Origin: JAFGVL01 sp963662245
GTDB lineage: Bacteria; Bacteroidota; Bacteroidia; Bacteroidales; Paludibacteraceae
Length of the DNA: 64,000 nucleotides
NCBI GenBank assembly: GCA_963662245.2
Contig: CAXXVQ010000001.1
Span: 124,001-188,000, forward strand
Direction of reading: 5' to 3'
In this document: one piece after another, positions 41,482-50,683 of the stretch
Numbering within the stretch: position 1 is the first letter of the stretch
Layout: each line of letters starts with the position of its first letter
Translations under genes and position numbers: made by a program
Notes under the pieces: model-generated
Databases searched by the model: none
What the model was told of the DNA's origin: nothing
Seen by the model: the letters and a program-made list of their open reading frames with translations, nothing else

Positions 41482-43308
41482 TTACTTTATTGAATCTTGA
41501 AACTTACCAATGATAGTTGCAGCTCTTTCATACAGAACATCCATTGCATGAGAGTCTGCTGAAGGTGCATATCTAGCAAATTCACACACAGACAGAACAT
41601 CCATAAACTCAGTAATATCATCTTGAGATACTGCACGACCAGATAAAACAATTGAAATATTATCTTTAGAAAGCTCTGATACCGGAATACTTAATTTATC
41701 GCTCAAATAACCCCATAAGGCTCTCAACACCTCATCATAAAATTCTGCTTTCTTTTGCTCATGCAAATATTTGTTAGCAGTTCTCAATCTCTTAATTGCA
41801 ACTTTATTTGCTTTCTTGTTTTTCACTAAAATCAAATCTGCATTTTCTTTTAATCTCTTTTTATAAATAACAATTAAGCTTGCAAGTAATGCAAATGGGA
41901 CTAATATCCATAACCAAAAAGCTAATGTTCCTAGGAAGAAATTTTGCTTTGGATTTACCGTATAGTGCTCAGTTTCAATATATCTAATATCTTTTCCTAA
42001 AACCTTAAGCTCCTCTTGATTTGCAAAGTTTGAAACAACAGTTTGATTAGAAGCTGTACTTCCTACCCCTTTCTTCACATGTATCTTATAACTTGGCGTC
42101 TTAATTTCCTTATACATTTTCTTATCCACATCAAAATATGTGAATGTGTATGATGGCAACTCAAAATCACCATGACTACGAGGAATTAACAGGTACTCAA
42201 CTGTTTTTGAACCCTTAACACCTGAGGTTGTGTTTTTATAATTATTATTTACCTTAGGATCATAAACTTCAAAATCTTCAGGAAATTCGATCTCTGGATT
42301 TTTAACCAGTTTCAAGTTTCCATTACCAGAAATCGTATACTTAAGTGTGATTGGATCGTTAACTGACACATTTTCTGAAGTAATACTTGAACTAAAAGTG
42401 AAATTACCTACGGCACCTGAGAAATTTGTTGGTCTTTGAGGTAATTTATCTACATTAATTGTAACTGCAGGTACACTTATCTCCTTTTTAACCTCTTGAT
42501 ATCTATCAAAGAAATCATCAAAAATACTTCTTACCTGAGCTCTTGTTCTAACTCTCACAACTGGTTCAACTATTGCCTTATCAATTGTAATCTTACCAGA
42601 TTGCTGAGGATAAAGCAATGCTTGATAAAGAACTATTGTACTGTAATTTCTGCCATTATAATTTTCCAGTTTTAACTGCGGCTGTTTCGGCAACTCAATA
42701 TCCTGTTTTAAGAAACCTTTAAAATCAGGCATTTTATTCATTGAATAACCAACTATATCAACTGCAGCATACAACTTGTAGGTAATTAGCAAATAATCTT
42801 GTTCAAACAATCTTGTTTTTGAAGGTATTGCTCTTACAAATAAGTTCTCGTTAGAAATATTATTTGAACGAGGTCGTCTTGCATCAGTAGCATCTGCTGC
42901 AGATTGCGATGCTGATGACTGTTGATTTGCAGGCAATACACGGATAGTTACAGCATTAGATGTATAACGCTGATTATCAATATATATACTAGCAGCTGGA
43001 ATTGTAAATGTACCTTCATTTTTTGCCATCAATGTATAAGTATATGATAGCGTTGTAGAAGAATTCACTTGTCCGTTAATAATCTGCACACTTGAACTAC
43101 GAGATTCAAATGGACCAGCTAATACATCAAATGCCGGTAATTCTGGAATTCTAAGGTCTTTTGCTCCCGATTGATCTAATGAATAAACCAAACGAAAAGG
43201 CTGACCTGCAGGAATTGCCTCAGGAGCCGAAGCATTAAAATTTACTGAATAAGCATTAAAAGCACATACATTCAGTAGTATAGATAGTATTATTATAGTT
43301 TTTTTCAT
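41482..43308 (-). CDS. batD: BatD: oxygen-tolerance protein
   Basis: A 608-residue membrane-anchored periplasmic protein. A signal peptide ends near NAYS. Several Ig-like beta domains follow (FRLVYSLDQSGAKDLRIPEL, LSYTYTLMAKNEGTFTIPAA, PITLKYTISGNGNLKLVKNP). A membrane helix lies around residues 455-475 (FWLWILVPFALLASLIVIY), with a cytoplasmic helical tail (about 130 residues). It belongs to the Pfam BatD family. It lies between batC and batE; a direct biochemical role has not been shown, but the operon is linked to aerotolerance in Bacteroides fragilis. Confidence 0.9.
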   Translation of the reverse strand: MKKTIIILSILLNVCAFNAYSVNFNASAPEAIPAGQPFRLVYSLDQSGAKDLRIPELPAFDVLAGPFESRSSSVQIINGQVNSSTTLSYTYTLMAKNEGTFTIPAASIYIDNQRYTSNAVTIRVLPANQQSSASQSAADATDARRPRSNNISNENLFVRAIPSKTRLFEQDYLLITYKLYAAVDIVGYSMNKMPDFKGFLKQDIELPKQPQLKLENYNGRNYSTIVLYQALLYPQQSGKITIDKAIVEPVVRVRTRAQVRSIFDDFFDRYQEVKKEISVPAVTINVDKLPQRPTNFSGAVGNFTFSSSITSENVSVNDPITLKYTISGNGNLKLVKNPEIEFPEDFEVYDPKVNNNYKNTTSGVKGSKTVEYLLIPRSHGDFELPSYTFTYFDVDKKMYKEIKTPSYKIHVKKGVGSTASNQTVVSNFANQEELKVLGKDIRYIETEHYTVNPKQNFFLGTLAFWLWILVPFALLASLIVIYKKRLKENADLILVKNKKANKVAIKRLRTANKYLHEQKKAEFYDEVLRALWGYLSDKLSIPVSELSKDNISIVLSGRAVSQDDITEFMDVLSVCEFARYAPSADSHAMDVLYERAATIIGKFQDSIK

Positions 43309-43339
43309 TCAAAATAAAGCTTTAAATAATTCGAGCAAT

Positions 43340-44020
43340 TTACCAATCTTTCTCAACATTTCGCCTTTTAGCATTTATTTTTTGGTTCTCCTTTACCCTT
43401 TTCTGAACATCCTTTTCATCTTGCAACATTGCATCCAAAATCTGTTGAGCATTTTCTTCAGACATTTGATTCTGCTGTTTTTGCTGCTGTTGTTTATTTT
43501 GATCCTGATTTTCTTGCTGTTGTTGCTGTTTATCTTGGTTTTTGTCTTTTTTATTATCCTTATTCTGCTGTTGCTGTTGTTGTTTTTTCAGCATTTTCTT
43601 TGTTAAAGCATAATTATAACGAGTTTCCTCATCATTGGGATTCATTTTTAATGCATGCTTATATGCTTCAAGACTTTTATCATATTGCTTAGCAGAGTAC
43701 AATGCATTTCCAACATTATGCAAAGCTGAGGCAACTTTCTTTTTATCCTGATTTAATGAAGCTGCTTTTACATATTTCTCTACAGCTTCGTCGTACTTAC
43801 CTTGCTTATATAAAGCATTTCCTAGATTAAATGTAGCTTCAAATGACTCTTTATTTTTATCCAAACCCATTCTGTATGCTACATCCGCATCAGTGTATTT
43901 CCCCTCATTATATAACTTATTTCCTTGACGGACATCTTTTGATTCCTTTTGAGAAAACACTGATAAAAAGGGTAAAAACAACAATATTGATATAATATGT
44001 ATTCTTTTCATCTTATTCAA
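43340..44020 (-). CDS. batC: BatC: TPR protein with a glutamine-rich tail
   Basis: A 226-residue exported protein. A signal peptide (MNKMKRIHIISILLFLPFLSVFS) is followed by three TPR units (GNKLYNEGKYTDADVAYRMG, FNLGNALYKQGKYDEAVEKY, HNVGNALYSAKQYDKSLEAY). The last third is low complexity: runs of Gln interrupted by Lys, Asp and Asn, about residues 148-190, and then MSEENAQQILDAMLQDEKDV. TPR mediates protein contact in the Bat complex. The gene overlaps batB by 8 bp, so translation is coupled. Confidence 0.9.
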   Translation of the reverse strand: MNKMKRIHIISILLFLPFLSVFSQKESKDVRQGNKLYNEGKYTDADVAYRMGLDKNKESFEATFNLGNALYKQGKYDEAVEKYVKAASLNQDKKKVASALHNVGNALYSAKQYDKSLEAYKHALKMNPNDEETRYNYALTKKMLKKQQQQQQNKDNKKDKNQDKQQQQQENQDQNKQQQQKQQNQMSEENAQQILDAMLQDEKDVQKRVKENQKINAKRRNVEKDW

Positions 44021-45038
44021 ATAGTTTTATTTTGTTCAACCATTTGTTTTTACTTTCCATAATTAGGAGTTCTACAACAAGTAGAAGGAACATTAACCCG
44101 GCAAATAATTGAAACTGGTCACTATATTCTGAAAATAGTTGTGTTTCAACCTCTGATTTTGCCATGTTGTCAATTTGTTGCTGAATAAGCTTTTGAGCCC
44201 CATTACCATTATCGGCACGAACATAGATTCCTCCTCCGGCTTGTGCAATTTCTTCACACATTTGCTCATTCAACTTTGTTACAACTACAGTTCCTGTATT
44301 ATCCTTTTTATAACTTGAGGTTCCAGGAATTGGAATTGGGGCACCTTCAGGTCTACCCATTCCTATAACATTTACAGTAATCCCCTGTTTCAAAGCTTCT
44401 TTTGCAGCATCTACTGCATTATCTTCATGGTTTTCACCATCGGTTATTACAATAATTGAACGACCGACTTTACCTTTACCCTGTGGATTAAAAGAATGAA
44501 TTCCCATTTCGATAGCCGCACCAATAGCCGTACCCTGTACTGGCACTAAATTTGGCGATATAGATGGCATAAACATTTTTGCAGAAATAAAATCACTAGT
44601 TATCGGAATTTGCGTATAAGCATCTCCGGCAAAAACAATTAAGCCAATCTTGTCATCTTCGAGGTTATCAATCAACTTGGATACTATCCTTTTAGCTTTT
44701 ACAAGTCTATTAGGACTAATATCTTCTGCCATCATGGAATTAGAAACATCCATTGCTACAATAACCTCAACGCCTTTTCTTTTTACAGTTTCCAGCTTGC
44801 TACCAAATTGTGGTCGAGCCAAAATAAAGATAGCTATCGTCAAAGCTGAAAGTAATAAATAAAACTTCAGTTTCTTTCGACGATTTGACCTCATTGGCAT
44901 CAAATAGTCTAACATGTCATCGCTTGCCAGCAATGCCAGATTTTTTCTATTTCTTATTGATAAATAGATAAACAACCCGACAAATGCAGGTAACAGTATC
45001 AATAAGTATAAGTATTCAGGACTTGCGAATCTAAACAT
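44013..45038 (-). CDS. batB: BatB: von Willebrand factor A membrane protein
   Basis: A 341-residue protein with two amino-terminal membrane segments (YLYLLILLPAFVGLFIYLSI, FYLLLSALTIAIFILARPQF). A VWA domain follows at about residues 85-280 with an intact metal-ion site: DVSNSMMAED (DxSxS), a central Thr in IGLIVFAGDAYTQIPITSD, and VITDGENHED. A carboxy-terminal membrane helix (FQLFAGLMFLLLVVELLIM) closes it. Together with BatA it probably forms the membrane VWA pair on which the MoxR ATPase acts. Confidence 0.92.
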   Translation of the reverse strand: MFRFASPEYLYLLILLPAFVGLFIYLSIRNRKNLALLASDDMLDYLMPMRSNRRKKLKFYLLLSALTIAIFILARPQFGSKLETVKRKGVEVIVAMDVSNSMMAEDISPNRLVKAKRIVSKLIDNLEDDKIGLIVFAGDAYTQIPITSDFISAKMFMPSISPNLVPVQGTAIGAAIEMGIHSFNPQGKGKVGRSIIVITDGENHEDNAVDAAKEALKQGITVNVIGMGRPEGAPIPIPGTSSYKKDNTGTVVVTKLNEQMCEEIAQAGGGIYVRADNGNGAQKLIQQQIDNMAKSEVETQLFSEYSDQFQLFAGLMFLLLVVELLIMESKNKWLNKIKLFE

Positions 45039-45080
45039 AATTTCTCTCTCTAAAAAATAGATAAACTACTGATTTATAGC

Positions 45081-46064
45081 TTAAGAAACTCTTCGAAGAA
45101 TTGTGTTTCGAAGAATAACTTCTAATAATACACAAATAAATGCTGCAAGTGCAAATAAGTAATAAGCTTCATTCTTACGACTATGCTCTTCAACTTTTAT
45201 CTTCGTTTTCTCGAGTTTATCAATTTCTTTGTAAATATCTTCCAGTTTATTGTTATCAGTTGCTCTAAAATAAGCTCCTCCAGTTTTCTTTGCTATTGAC
45301 TTCAACATTGCTTCATCAATATCTACCGGAATATTCTGATATTGGATTCCAAAAGGAGTTTGGAAAGGATATGGGGCAACCCCACGGCTACCCACTCCAA
45401 TCGCATACACCCTTACTCCTATCTTTTGAGCAATATCAGCTGCGGTTTCCGGAGCAATATCACCTGCATTATTTGATCCATCTGTAAGCAGTATCACAAC
45501 TTTCGATTTTGCTTTACTGTCTTTTACTCGACTAACAGCATTCGCCAACCCCATACCAATTGCAGTACCATCTTTTATCATTCCAAACTCAACCGAGTTA
45601 AATAAATTGATTAGCACATTATGATCTGTTGTCAACGGGCATTGTGTAAAACTTTCTCCGGCAAACAATACTAAACCGATATTATCATTTGGTCTACCGT
45701 TAATAAACTCAATTGCAACATTTTTAGCAGCTTTCAGACGATTTGGCTTTAAATCTTGAGCCAACATTGTACCTGAAACATCGACTGCCATCATGATATC
45801 AATACCCTCAGTAGTTTCATTTTGCCAACTATTTGAAGTTTGAGGTCGTGCTAACACTATTACTACAAGTGCAATTGCAATCATCCTCAAAATAAATGGG
45901 ACATGACGAAGGTAAACCTTCTTACTTTTTGGCATATCTTTAAATGATTTCAACGATGAAATCCTTAAAGTGGTCTCTTTCTTCTTTTGCTTTAAGATGT
46001 ACCACACCACCAACGGTATGATTGCTAAAAGCAAAAATAAATATATAGGACTATGAAATGTCAT
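45081..46064 (-). CDS. batA: BatA: von Willebrand factor A membrane protein
   Basis: A 327-residue paralogue of BatB with the same plan: two amino-terminal membrane helices (PIYLFLLLAIIPLVVWYIL, FILRMIAIALVVIVLARPQ), a VWA domain with DVSGTMLAQD, IGLVLFAGESFTQCPLTTD and LLTDGSNNAGD, and a carboxy-terminal membrane helix (YYLFALAAFICVLLEVIL). The metal-ion site has DxSGT in place of DxSxS, which keeps a hydroxyl residue. It is separated from batB by 42 bp and from the preceding gene by 12 bp. Confidence 0.92.
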   Translation of the reverse strand: MTFHSPIYLFLLLAIIPLVVWYILKQKKKETTLRISSLKSFKDMPKSKKVYLRHVPFILRMIAIALVVIVLARPQTSNSWQNETTEGIDIMMAVDVSGTMLAQDLKPNRLKAAKNVAIEFINGRPNDNIGLVLFAGESFTQCPLTTDHNVLINLFNSVEFGMIKDGTAIGMGLANAVSRVKDSKAKSKVVILLTDGSNNAGDIAPETAADIAQKIGVRVYAIGVGSRGVAPYPFQTPFGIQYQNIPVDIDEAMLKSIAKKTGGAYFRATDNNKLEDIYKEIDKLEKTKIKVEEHSRKNEAYYLFALAAFICVLLEVILRNTILRRVS

Positions 46065-46076
46065 AATTAAAAGGCT

Positions 46077-47051
46077 TTAGGCATTATTATCAACACTCAC
46101 ATTTTCTGACTGTTCTTTTTCTTCAACTACTTTTTCTACAGGCTTTGTTTTCTCAACAAACAAAAACGCACTCTCCAAACTTGAGTCATTCTCTTTAAGC
46201 TCTGGAGTCCACTTTGCAAACTTCACTAAATCAGCTAGTTTAAGAATATTAGATAAAATTTGTTCTTGTTCAACATCCAGTACTCTACCAGATTTTACTA
46301 TACTCAAAACCTCATCAGAAGTCATTTCCAAAGCTGAAATATGAAAACGATGCTCAATATATTCTCGTAATACATCAGTCAGGTCAGTATAAAAATCTTT
46401 TACTTTACCTTGCTGCCATATTTTTTCGTTTCGAATTCTTTCAAGCTCAGTCATTGCATGCTCAAATGGATTCACGATTACAACCACTTCCTCTTCATCG
46501 GAAACATTCTTATTCTTCAAGTATTTTCTAATCAAAATAAAGGCAAACACACCTATTCCTATAAATAGTAGAATAATTGCCACAATCATGGCTACATATC
46601 CCCAATCAATTGGAGCATCATATATTGGCTTAATGTCATATATTTTTGCATTAGTAGTATCAACATCTACAGGTAACACCTTTAATGACAAAGGATTTGT
46701 AAATGCTGTGTCTTTTCCATATGCAAAACCAAAAGCCGGAATATCGTATGAAGCTGAATCAAAGGCAGTAATAGTAATACTTGAATGAATTTTTAAGCTA
46801 CCATCTTCAAGTTTAATCGTATCTTGTTTAGAACGATTTACAACTTCCAAACCACCCATTATTGAGTCAGCAATGAATGGGAATTGAACATTTGCATCAG
46901 CTTGTTGAACTACTTCAAAATGAATTTGAGTTTGTTGTCCAATAAGCAAAGTAGTTGAATCAATTTTAGCCTGTACTGAATGTATTTGAGCCGATGAAAA
47001 CCCTGAAATACAAACAAATACTAAAGTAAGAATATGTTTATAAGCTTTCAT
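46077..47051 (-). CDS. BatD-like membrane protein of the aerotolerance operon
   Basis: A 324-residue protein with a signal peptide (HILTLVFVCISGFSSAQ). One or two Ig-like periplasmic domains follow (VQAKIDSTTLLIGQQTQIHF, SSITITAFDSASYDIPAFGF), then a membrane helix near residues 153-175 (VAMIVAIILLFIGIGVFAFI). A cytoplasmic tail ends the protein, with EHRFHISALEMTSDEVLSIV and KFAKWTPELKENDSSLESAF. It occupies the position of the hypothetical gene between DUF58 and batA in Bacteroides operons. The tail resembles the end of BatD, so the two may be paralogues. Confidence 0.8.
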   Translation of the reverse strand: MKAYKHILTLVFVCISGFSSAQIHSVQAKIDSTTLLIGQQTQIHFEVVQQADANVQFPFIADSIMGGLEVVNRSKQDTIKLEDGSLKIHSSITITAFDSASYDIPAFGFAYGKDTAFTNPLSLKVLPVDVDTTNAKIYDIKPIYDAPIDWGYVAMIVAIILLFIGIGVFAFILIRKYLKNKNVSDEEEVVVIVNPFEHAMTELERIRNEKIWQQGKVKDFYTDLTDVLREYIEHRFHISALEMTSDEVLSIVKSGRVLDVEQEQILSNILKLADLVKFAKWTPELKENDSSLESAFLFVEKTKPVEKVVEEKEQSENVSVDNNA

Positions 47052-47059
47052 TATTCAAT

Positions 47060-47929
47060 CTATTTACTTCTCATTTTAAATAATCGCATCAAAGACTTCA
47101 CATAATCATCTATAGTACTGACACTTACTGAATCAACATTATTCTTCATAAATAATTGTTCCAATTCATATTGGTTGTCAGCCCAACGATTTCTATAAGC
47201 CTCTTGTACAGTTTTATCAGAGCTATCTACCCACATCTCGTCGCCGGTTTCAGCATCTAACATTTTTATTAACCCAACAGAAGGAAGCTCTTTTTCCAAC
47301 TGGTCATATACTTGCAATGCAATCAAATCGTGCTTACGACTAGCAATTGACAAAGAATCTGAGAAATCAGAATCAATAAAATCGGAAATTAAAAATGCAG
47401 TAGAACGCTTCTTAATTGCATTTGTAAAGTATCTTAAAGCTCCTCTAATATCAGTTTCCTTGCTTTCAGGTTCAAAGTCAATCAGTTCACGAATGATGTA
47501 TAACACATGCTTTTTACCTTTTTGGGGAGGAATAAATTTCTCGATTTTATCAGAAAAAAAGATAACCCCAATCTTATCATTATTTTGGATAGTTGAAAAA
47601 GCCAGTGTTGCTGCAATTTCTGTTATTAACCCTTGCTTAGATTTAACACGAGTACCAAACTGACGACTTCCTGATACATCAATCAATAACATTACTGTCA
47701 TTTCTCGCTCTTCTTCAAACACCTTTACATATGGGTGATTAAAGCGAGCAGTTACATTCCAATCAATGTTTCGAATATCATCACCGTACTGATACTCACG
47801 AACTTCAGCAAAGGTCATCCCTCTACCCTTAAAGGCAGAATGATATTCTCCGGCAAAAATATGATTTGACAAACCTCGAGTCTTAATCTCAATTTGCCTT
47901 ACCTTCTTTAAAAGTTCTGTTGTTTCCAT
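47060..47929 (-). CDS. DUF58 protein of the MoxR-Bat system
   Basis: A 289-residue soluble protein. The conserved DUF58 block GRGMTFAEVREYQYGDDIRN, followed by IDWNVTARFNHPYVK, lies near residues 30-70. A VWA-like fold follows, with the metal-site remnants VMLLIDVSGSRQFGT and FLISDFIDSDFSD. It has no membrane segment. DUF58 proteins accompany MoxR AAA+ ATPases and are thought to be partners or substrates. It is the second gene of the operon, 73 bp after moxR. Confidence 0.92.
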   Translation of the reverse strand: METTELLKKVRQIEIKTRGLSNHIFAGEYHSAFKGRGMTFAEVREYQYGDDIRNIDWNVTARFNHPYVKVFEEEREMTVMLLIDVSGSRQFGTRVKSKQGLITEIAATLAFSTIQNNDKIGVIFFSDKIEKFIPPQKGKKHVLYIIRELIDFEPESKETDIRGALRYFTNAIKKRSTAFLISDFIDSDFSDSLSIASRKHDLIALQVYDQLEKELPSVGLIKMLDAETGDEMWVDSSDKTVQEAYRNRWADNQYELEQLFMKNNVDSVSVSTIDDYVKSLMRLFKMRSK

Positions 47930-48002
47930 GATAAATACACTTTACGAGTTATTAGTAATAATGAGTATATACAAAGCACACACTCTGCACCTCAAGTATT
48001 TA

Positions 48003-48998
48003 CTAAGGAACCTCAACTGCATTTAAGATTTCACTAATAATCTCTTCTACAGATACATTATTAGCTTCAGCCTCGTAGCTTAATCCAATACGGTGACGAA
48101 GAACATCATAGCATACAGCACGAACATCTTCTGGGATAATGTACCCTCTTCTCTTAATAAAGGCATAAGCACGAGCTGCTAAACCTAAACTAATCGTAGC
48201 ACGAGGAGACGCTCCAAATGAAATCATGTTTTTTAGGTTCTTCAAACCATACTCTTCAGGATAACGAGTTGCAAATACAATATCGACGATGTATTTCTCA
48301 ATTTTCTCATCAATATACACTTGCTTCACAACTTTTCTTGCTTCCACAATATCATTAGGATGAAGAATTGGAGAAATTGAAGTAGACATTTCTTGCATGT
48401 TTTGACGCATGATTAATCTTTCTTCTTCTTTCTTCGGATATGAAATCACTACCTTAAGCATGAAACGGTCAACTTGCGCTTCCGGTAATGGGTAAGTTCC
48501 TTCTTGTTCGATAGGATTTTGAGTTGCTAAAACAAGAAACGGTTGTGGCAACTTATATGTTGTATCACCAATAGAAATTTGGCGTTCTTGCATAGCCTCT
48601 AATAATGCACTTTGCACTTTAGCCGGAGCACGGTTAATCTCATCAGCTAAAATAAAGTTTGAAAAAATAGGTCCTTTTCTAATTGAGAACTCCTCTGTCT
48701 TCTGACTGTAAATCATTGTTCCGATAACATCGGCAGGTAATAAGTCAGGCGTAAATTGAATACGACTAAAATCTGCATCAATTAAACTTGATAATGTTTT
48801 AATTGCCAGTGTTTTTGCTAATCCGGGCACACCTTCTAGAAGCACATGTCCATCAGCTAACAGACCAATTAATAACGATTCAACCAAGTGTTTTTGTCCA
48901 ACAATCATTTTATCCATGCCCATTACTAAGGCATCAACAAATGAACTCTGTTGCTCGATTTTGCTATTAAGCTCTCTAATGTCAACTGTTTGATTCAT
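48003..48998 (-). CDS. MoxR-family AAA+ ATPase
   Basis: A 331-residue chaperone-like ATPase, first gene of the aerotolerance operon. Walker A is LLEGVPGLAKTLAIKTL near residue 55 (GxPGxAKT variant, usual for MoxR), Walker B is FILADEINRAPAKVQSALLE with the downstream sensor LATQNPIEQEGTYPLPEAQV, and the arginine finger region is DRFMLKV. The carboxy helical lid contains GASPRATISLGLAARAYAF. It likely remodels or inserts metal into the VWA partners BatA and BatB. Confidence 0.94.
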   Translation of the reverse strand: MNQTVDIRELNSKIEQQSSFVDALVMGMDKMIVGQKHLVESLLIGLLADGHVLLEGVPGLAKTLAIKTLSSLIDADFSRIQFTPDLLPADVIGTMIYSQKTEEFSIRKGPIFSNFILADEINRAPAKVQSALLEAMQERQISIGDTTYKLPQPFLVLATQNPIEQEGTYPLPEAQVDRFMLKVVISYPKKEEERLIMRQNMQEMSTSISPILHPNDIVEARKVVKQVYIDEKIEKYIVDIVFATRYPEEYGLKNLKNMISFGASPRATISLGLAARAYAFIKRRGYIIPEDVRAVCYDVLRHRIGLSYEAEANNVSVEEIISEILNAVEVP

Positions 48999-49183
48999 GA
49001 TTTAAAAATTTTAAATACTTTATTTAGTTTCTCGTTTACAAATTTCACAAAGACTATACCTACTCTATAAATAACAAAATATTTTTATGTTAAAATATGC
49101 AAACAACCTGTTTTCAAAACATAAAAGAAGGCTTAACAAAAAATTGAAAAGCCTTATTATTTTATTAAAAACCTATAAACAAT

Positions 49184-50338
49184 TTACTTAGAAGCATACT
49201 TTCGTTCTAACTCTGCTGCGTATTCAACACATTCAGAGTTGTTTACATCTATTAATTCAGCAGGTAATTTAGGTAATTTCACAACAAAACCAATTTGCAA
49301 ATTACCTGGATTCTGTATTCTTGCTTTATTTGCTTCATAAATATAAACCCAGAAATTCTTATGACCATATTTTTCTTCTGCAATAAGAGTTAATCGGCTA
49401 CCTTTTTCAATAGTAACAGAACCTATAAACTCTTTATAAACTCTCTTTTTATCAAAAATTGAGACTTTAGGTTCTTCCTTAACCGGAACCTTTTCTACCT
49501 CAACTGGTTTAGGAGCCTCTTCAACTACTTTTGATTCTTCTACCTTAGGTGTATCCACTACGGCAGCTGAATCTGCAACATTAACAACAGGTTCTTTTTC
49601 TGTAATTTTTTCTGAATTAACACTAGTTGAATCTTCTGCAGCAACCAGATCTTCCAATCTTGGAGATGGAGCCTTTGGCAACAAATCTAATTCATACAAA
49701 GCATAACCAGCTCCAGCTAACAACAATACTACAAAAGGGATAATTAACCAAGTTCTTTTTTTCTTCTTTTGAACAACTGGTATATCACGCTCATGAATCT
49801 GATAATCTTCAGGAGCATGATGATCTTCAGATTTTTCCGAAACAACAACTGGAGCTATAGGTTCTGATTTTACTTCTTCAGTTTTCACATCCTCAGAAAC
49901 CATCTCAACCTTTTCTTCTTTCTCCTCAGTTTTATTTACTTCATTAAGCTCAGAAATTAAAACTTTAATTTCTTCAGCTTGCTCATTCAATTTTTTCAAC
50001 GGAAGCGATTCTTCATCCTTTTTCTTTTCAGAAATACGACCTGTCATCGGTTCATTTATTGTATCCTTAACAGATGCTTCAGGTATAAACGAAACCTTAT
50101 AGTGCCCCGGAATTACATATTCTTCCTTAGTTTGAACATTCACACTCTTACGAGGTGCGTTCCATACCAGTTTAAAAGTTCCAAAACCTTTAATCTTTAC
50201 GATACCATCATTCACTAAGCCTTCCTCAATCGTAGATTGAAAAACTCTTAAAAAGTCTTCTGCTTTCTTCTTAGAAGAACCTACTTGTTGAGAAATTGCA
50301 TCAACTAAATCCTGAATAGATACTTTTTCTTTACTCAT
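49184..50338 (-). CDS. HU-domain membrane protein with a carboxy-terminal LysM domain
   Basis: A 384-residue fusion. Residues 1-92 are an HU/IHF-type DNA-binding fold (IQDLVDAISQQVGSSKKKAE, VKIKGFGTFKLVWNAPRKSV). An acidic low-complexity linker covers 100-190, a basic KKKKR patch precedes a single membrane helix at about 197-215 (WLIIPFVVLLLAGAGYAL), and then a Pro/Glu/Val-rich spacer leads to a LysM domain at about 308-365 (VTIEKGSRLTLIAEEKYGHK, ANKARIQNPGNLQIGFVVKL). By orientation it would place HU in the cytoplasm and LysM at peptidoglycan. It overlaps the upstream HU gene by 8 bp. A tether between nucleoid and wall is inferred. Confidence 0.85.
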   Translation of the reverse strand: MSKEKVSIQDLVDAISQQVGSSKKKAEDFLRVFQSTIEEGLVNDGIVKIKGFGTFKLVWNAPRKSVNVQTKEEYVIPGHYKVSFIPEASVKDTINEPMTGRISEKKKDEESLPLKKLNEQAEEIKVLISELNEVNKTEEKEEKVEMVSEDVKTEEVKSEPIAPVVVSEKSEDHHAPEDYQIHERDIPVVQKKKKRTWLIIPFVVLLLAGAGYALYELDLLPKAPSPRLEDLVAAEDSTSVNSEKITEKEPVVNVADSAAVVDTPKVEESKVVEEAPKPVEVEKVPVKEEPKVSIFDKKRVYKEFIGSVTIEKGSRLTLIAEEKYGHKNFWVYIYEANKARIQNPGNLQIGFVVKLPKLPAELIDVNNSECVEYAAELERKYASK

Positions 50339-50621
50339 GGTGTGGTAGTTCTTTTATTTTATCTTTATAAACTGTGCTAGTTTTAAAAGCTAACGATAAT
50401 TTAGCAGGAACCATTTTTCGTTCTTTGGTAATCGGGTTGACAGATACTCGTTCAGCTTTCTTTCTTACTTCAAAAGAGCCAAACCCCTGAATGTTAACAA
50501 CCTTACCATCTTGCAACTGATTTACCATTGCATCAACAGTAGATTTTAACAGCTCTTCTACTTCACTTATGGAAATATCAAGTTTTGCTGCTAATGCTGA
50601 TTGAAGTTCTTTGTTATTCAA
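50331..50621 (-). CDS. HU-family DNA-binding protein
   Basis: A 96-residue histone-like protein. MNNKELQSALAAKLDISISE is followed by the dimerisation helices, and the beta-arm region reads VNIQGFGSFEVRKKAERVSV and PITKERKMVPAKLSLAFKTS. Length and motifs match HU/IHF, though the arm is divergent (PITKER in place of NPRTGE-like). It is translationally coupled to the HU-LysM fusion, so the two may form heterodimers at the membrane. Confidence 0.9.
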   Translation of the reverse strand: MNNKELQSALAAKLDISISEVEELLKSTVDAMVNQLQDGKVVNIQGFGSFEVRKKAERVSVNPITKERKMVPAKLSLAFKTSTVYKDKIKELPHHE

Positions 50622-50683
50622 GGCTTTATATTTTTTAGTTAAAACTGACGCAATTTATCTAATTTTTATTCAAACACCAAATT

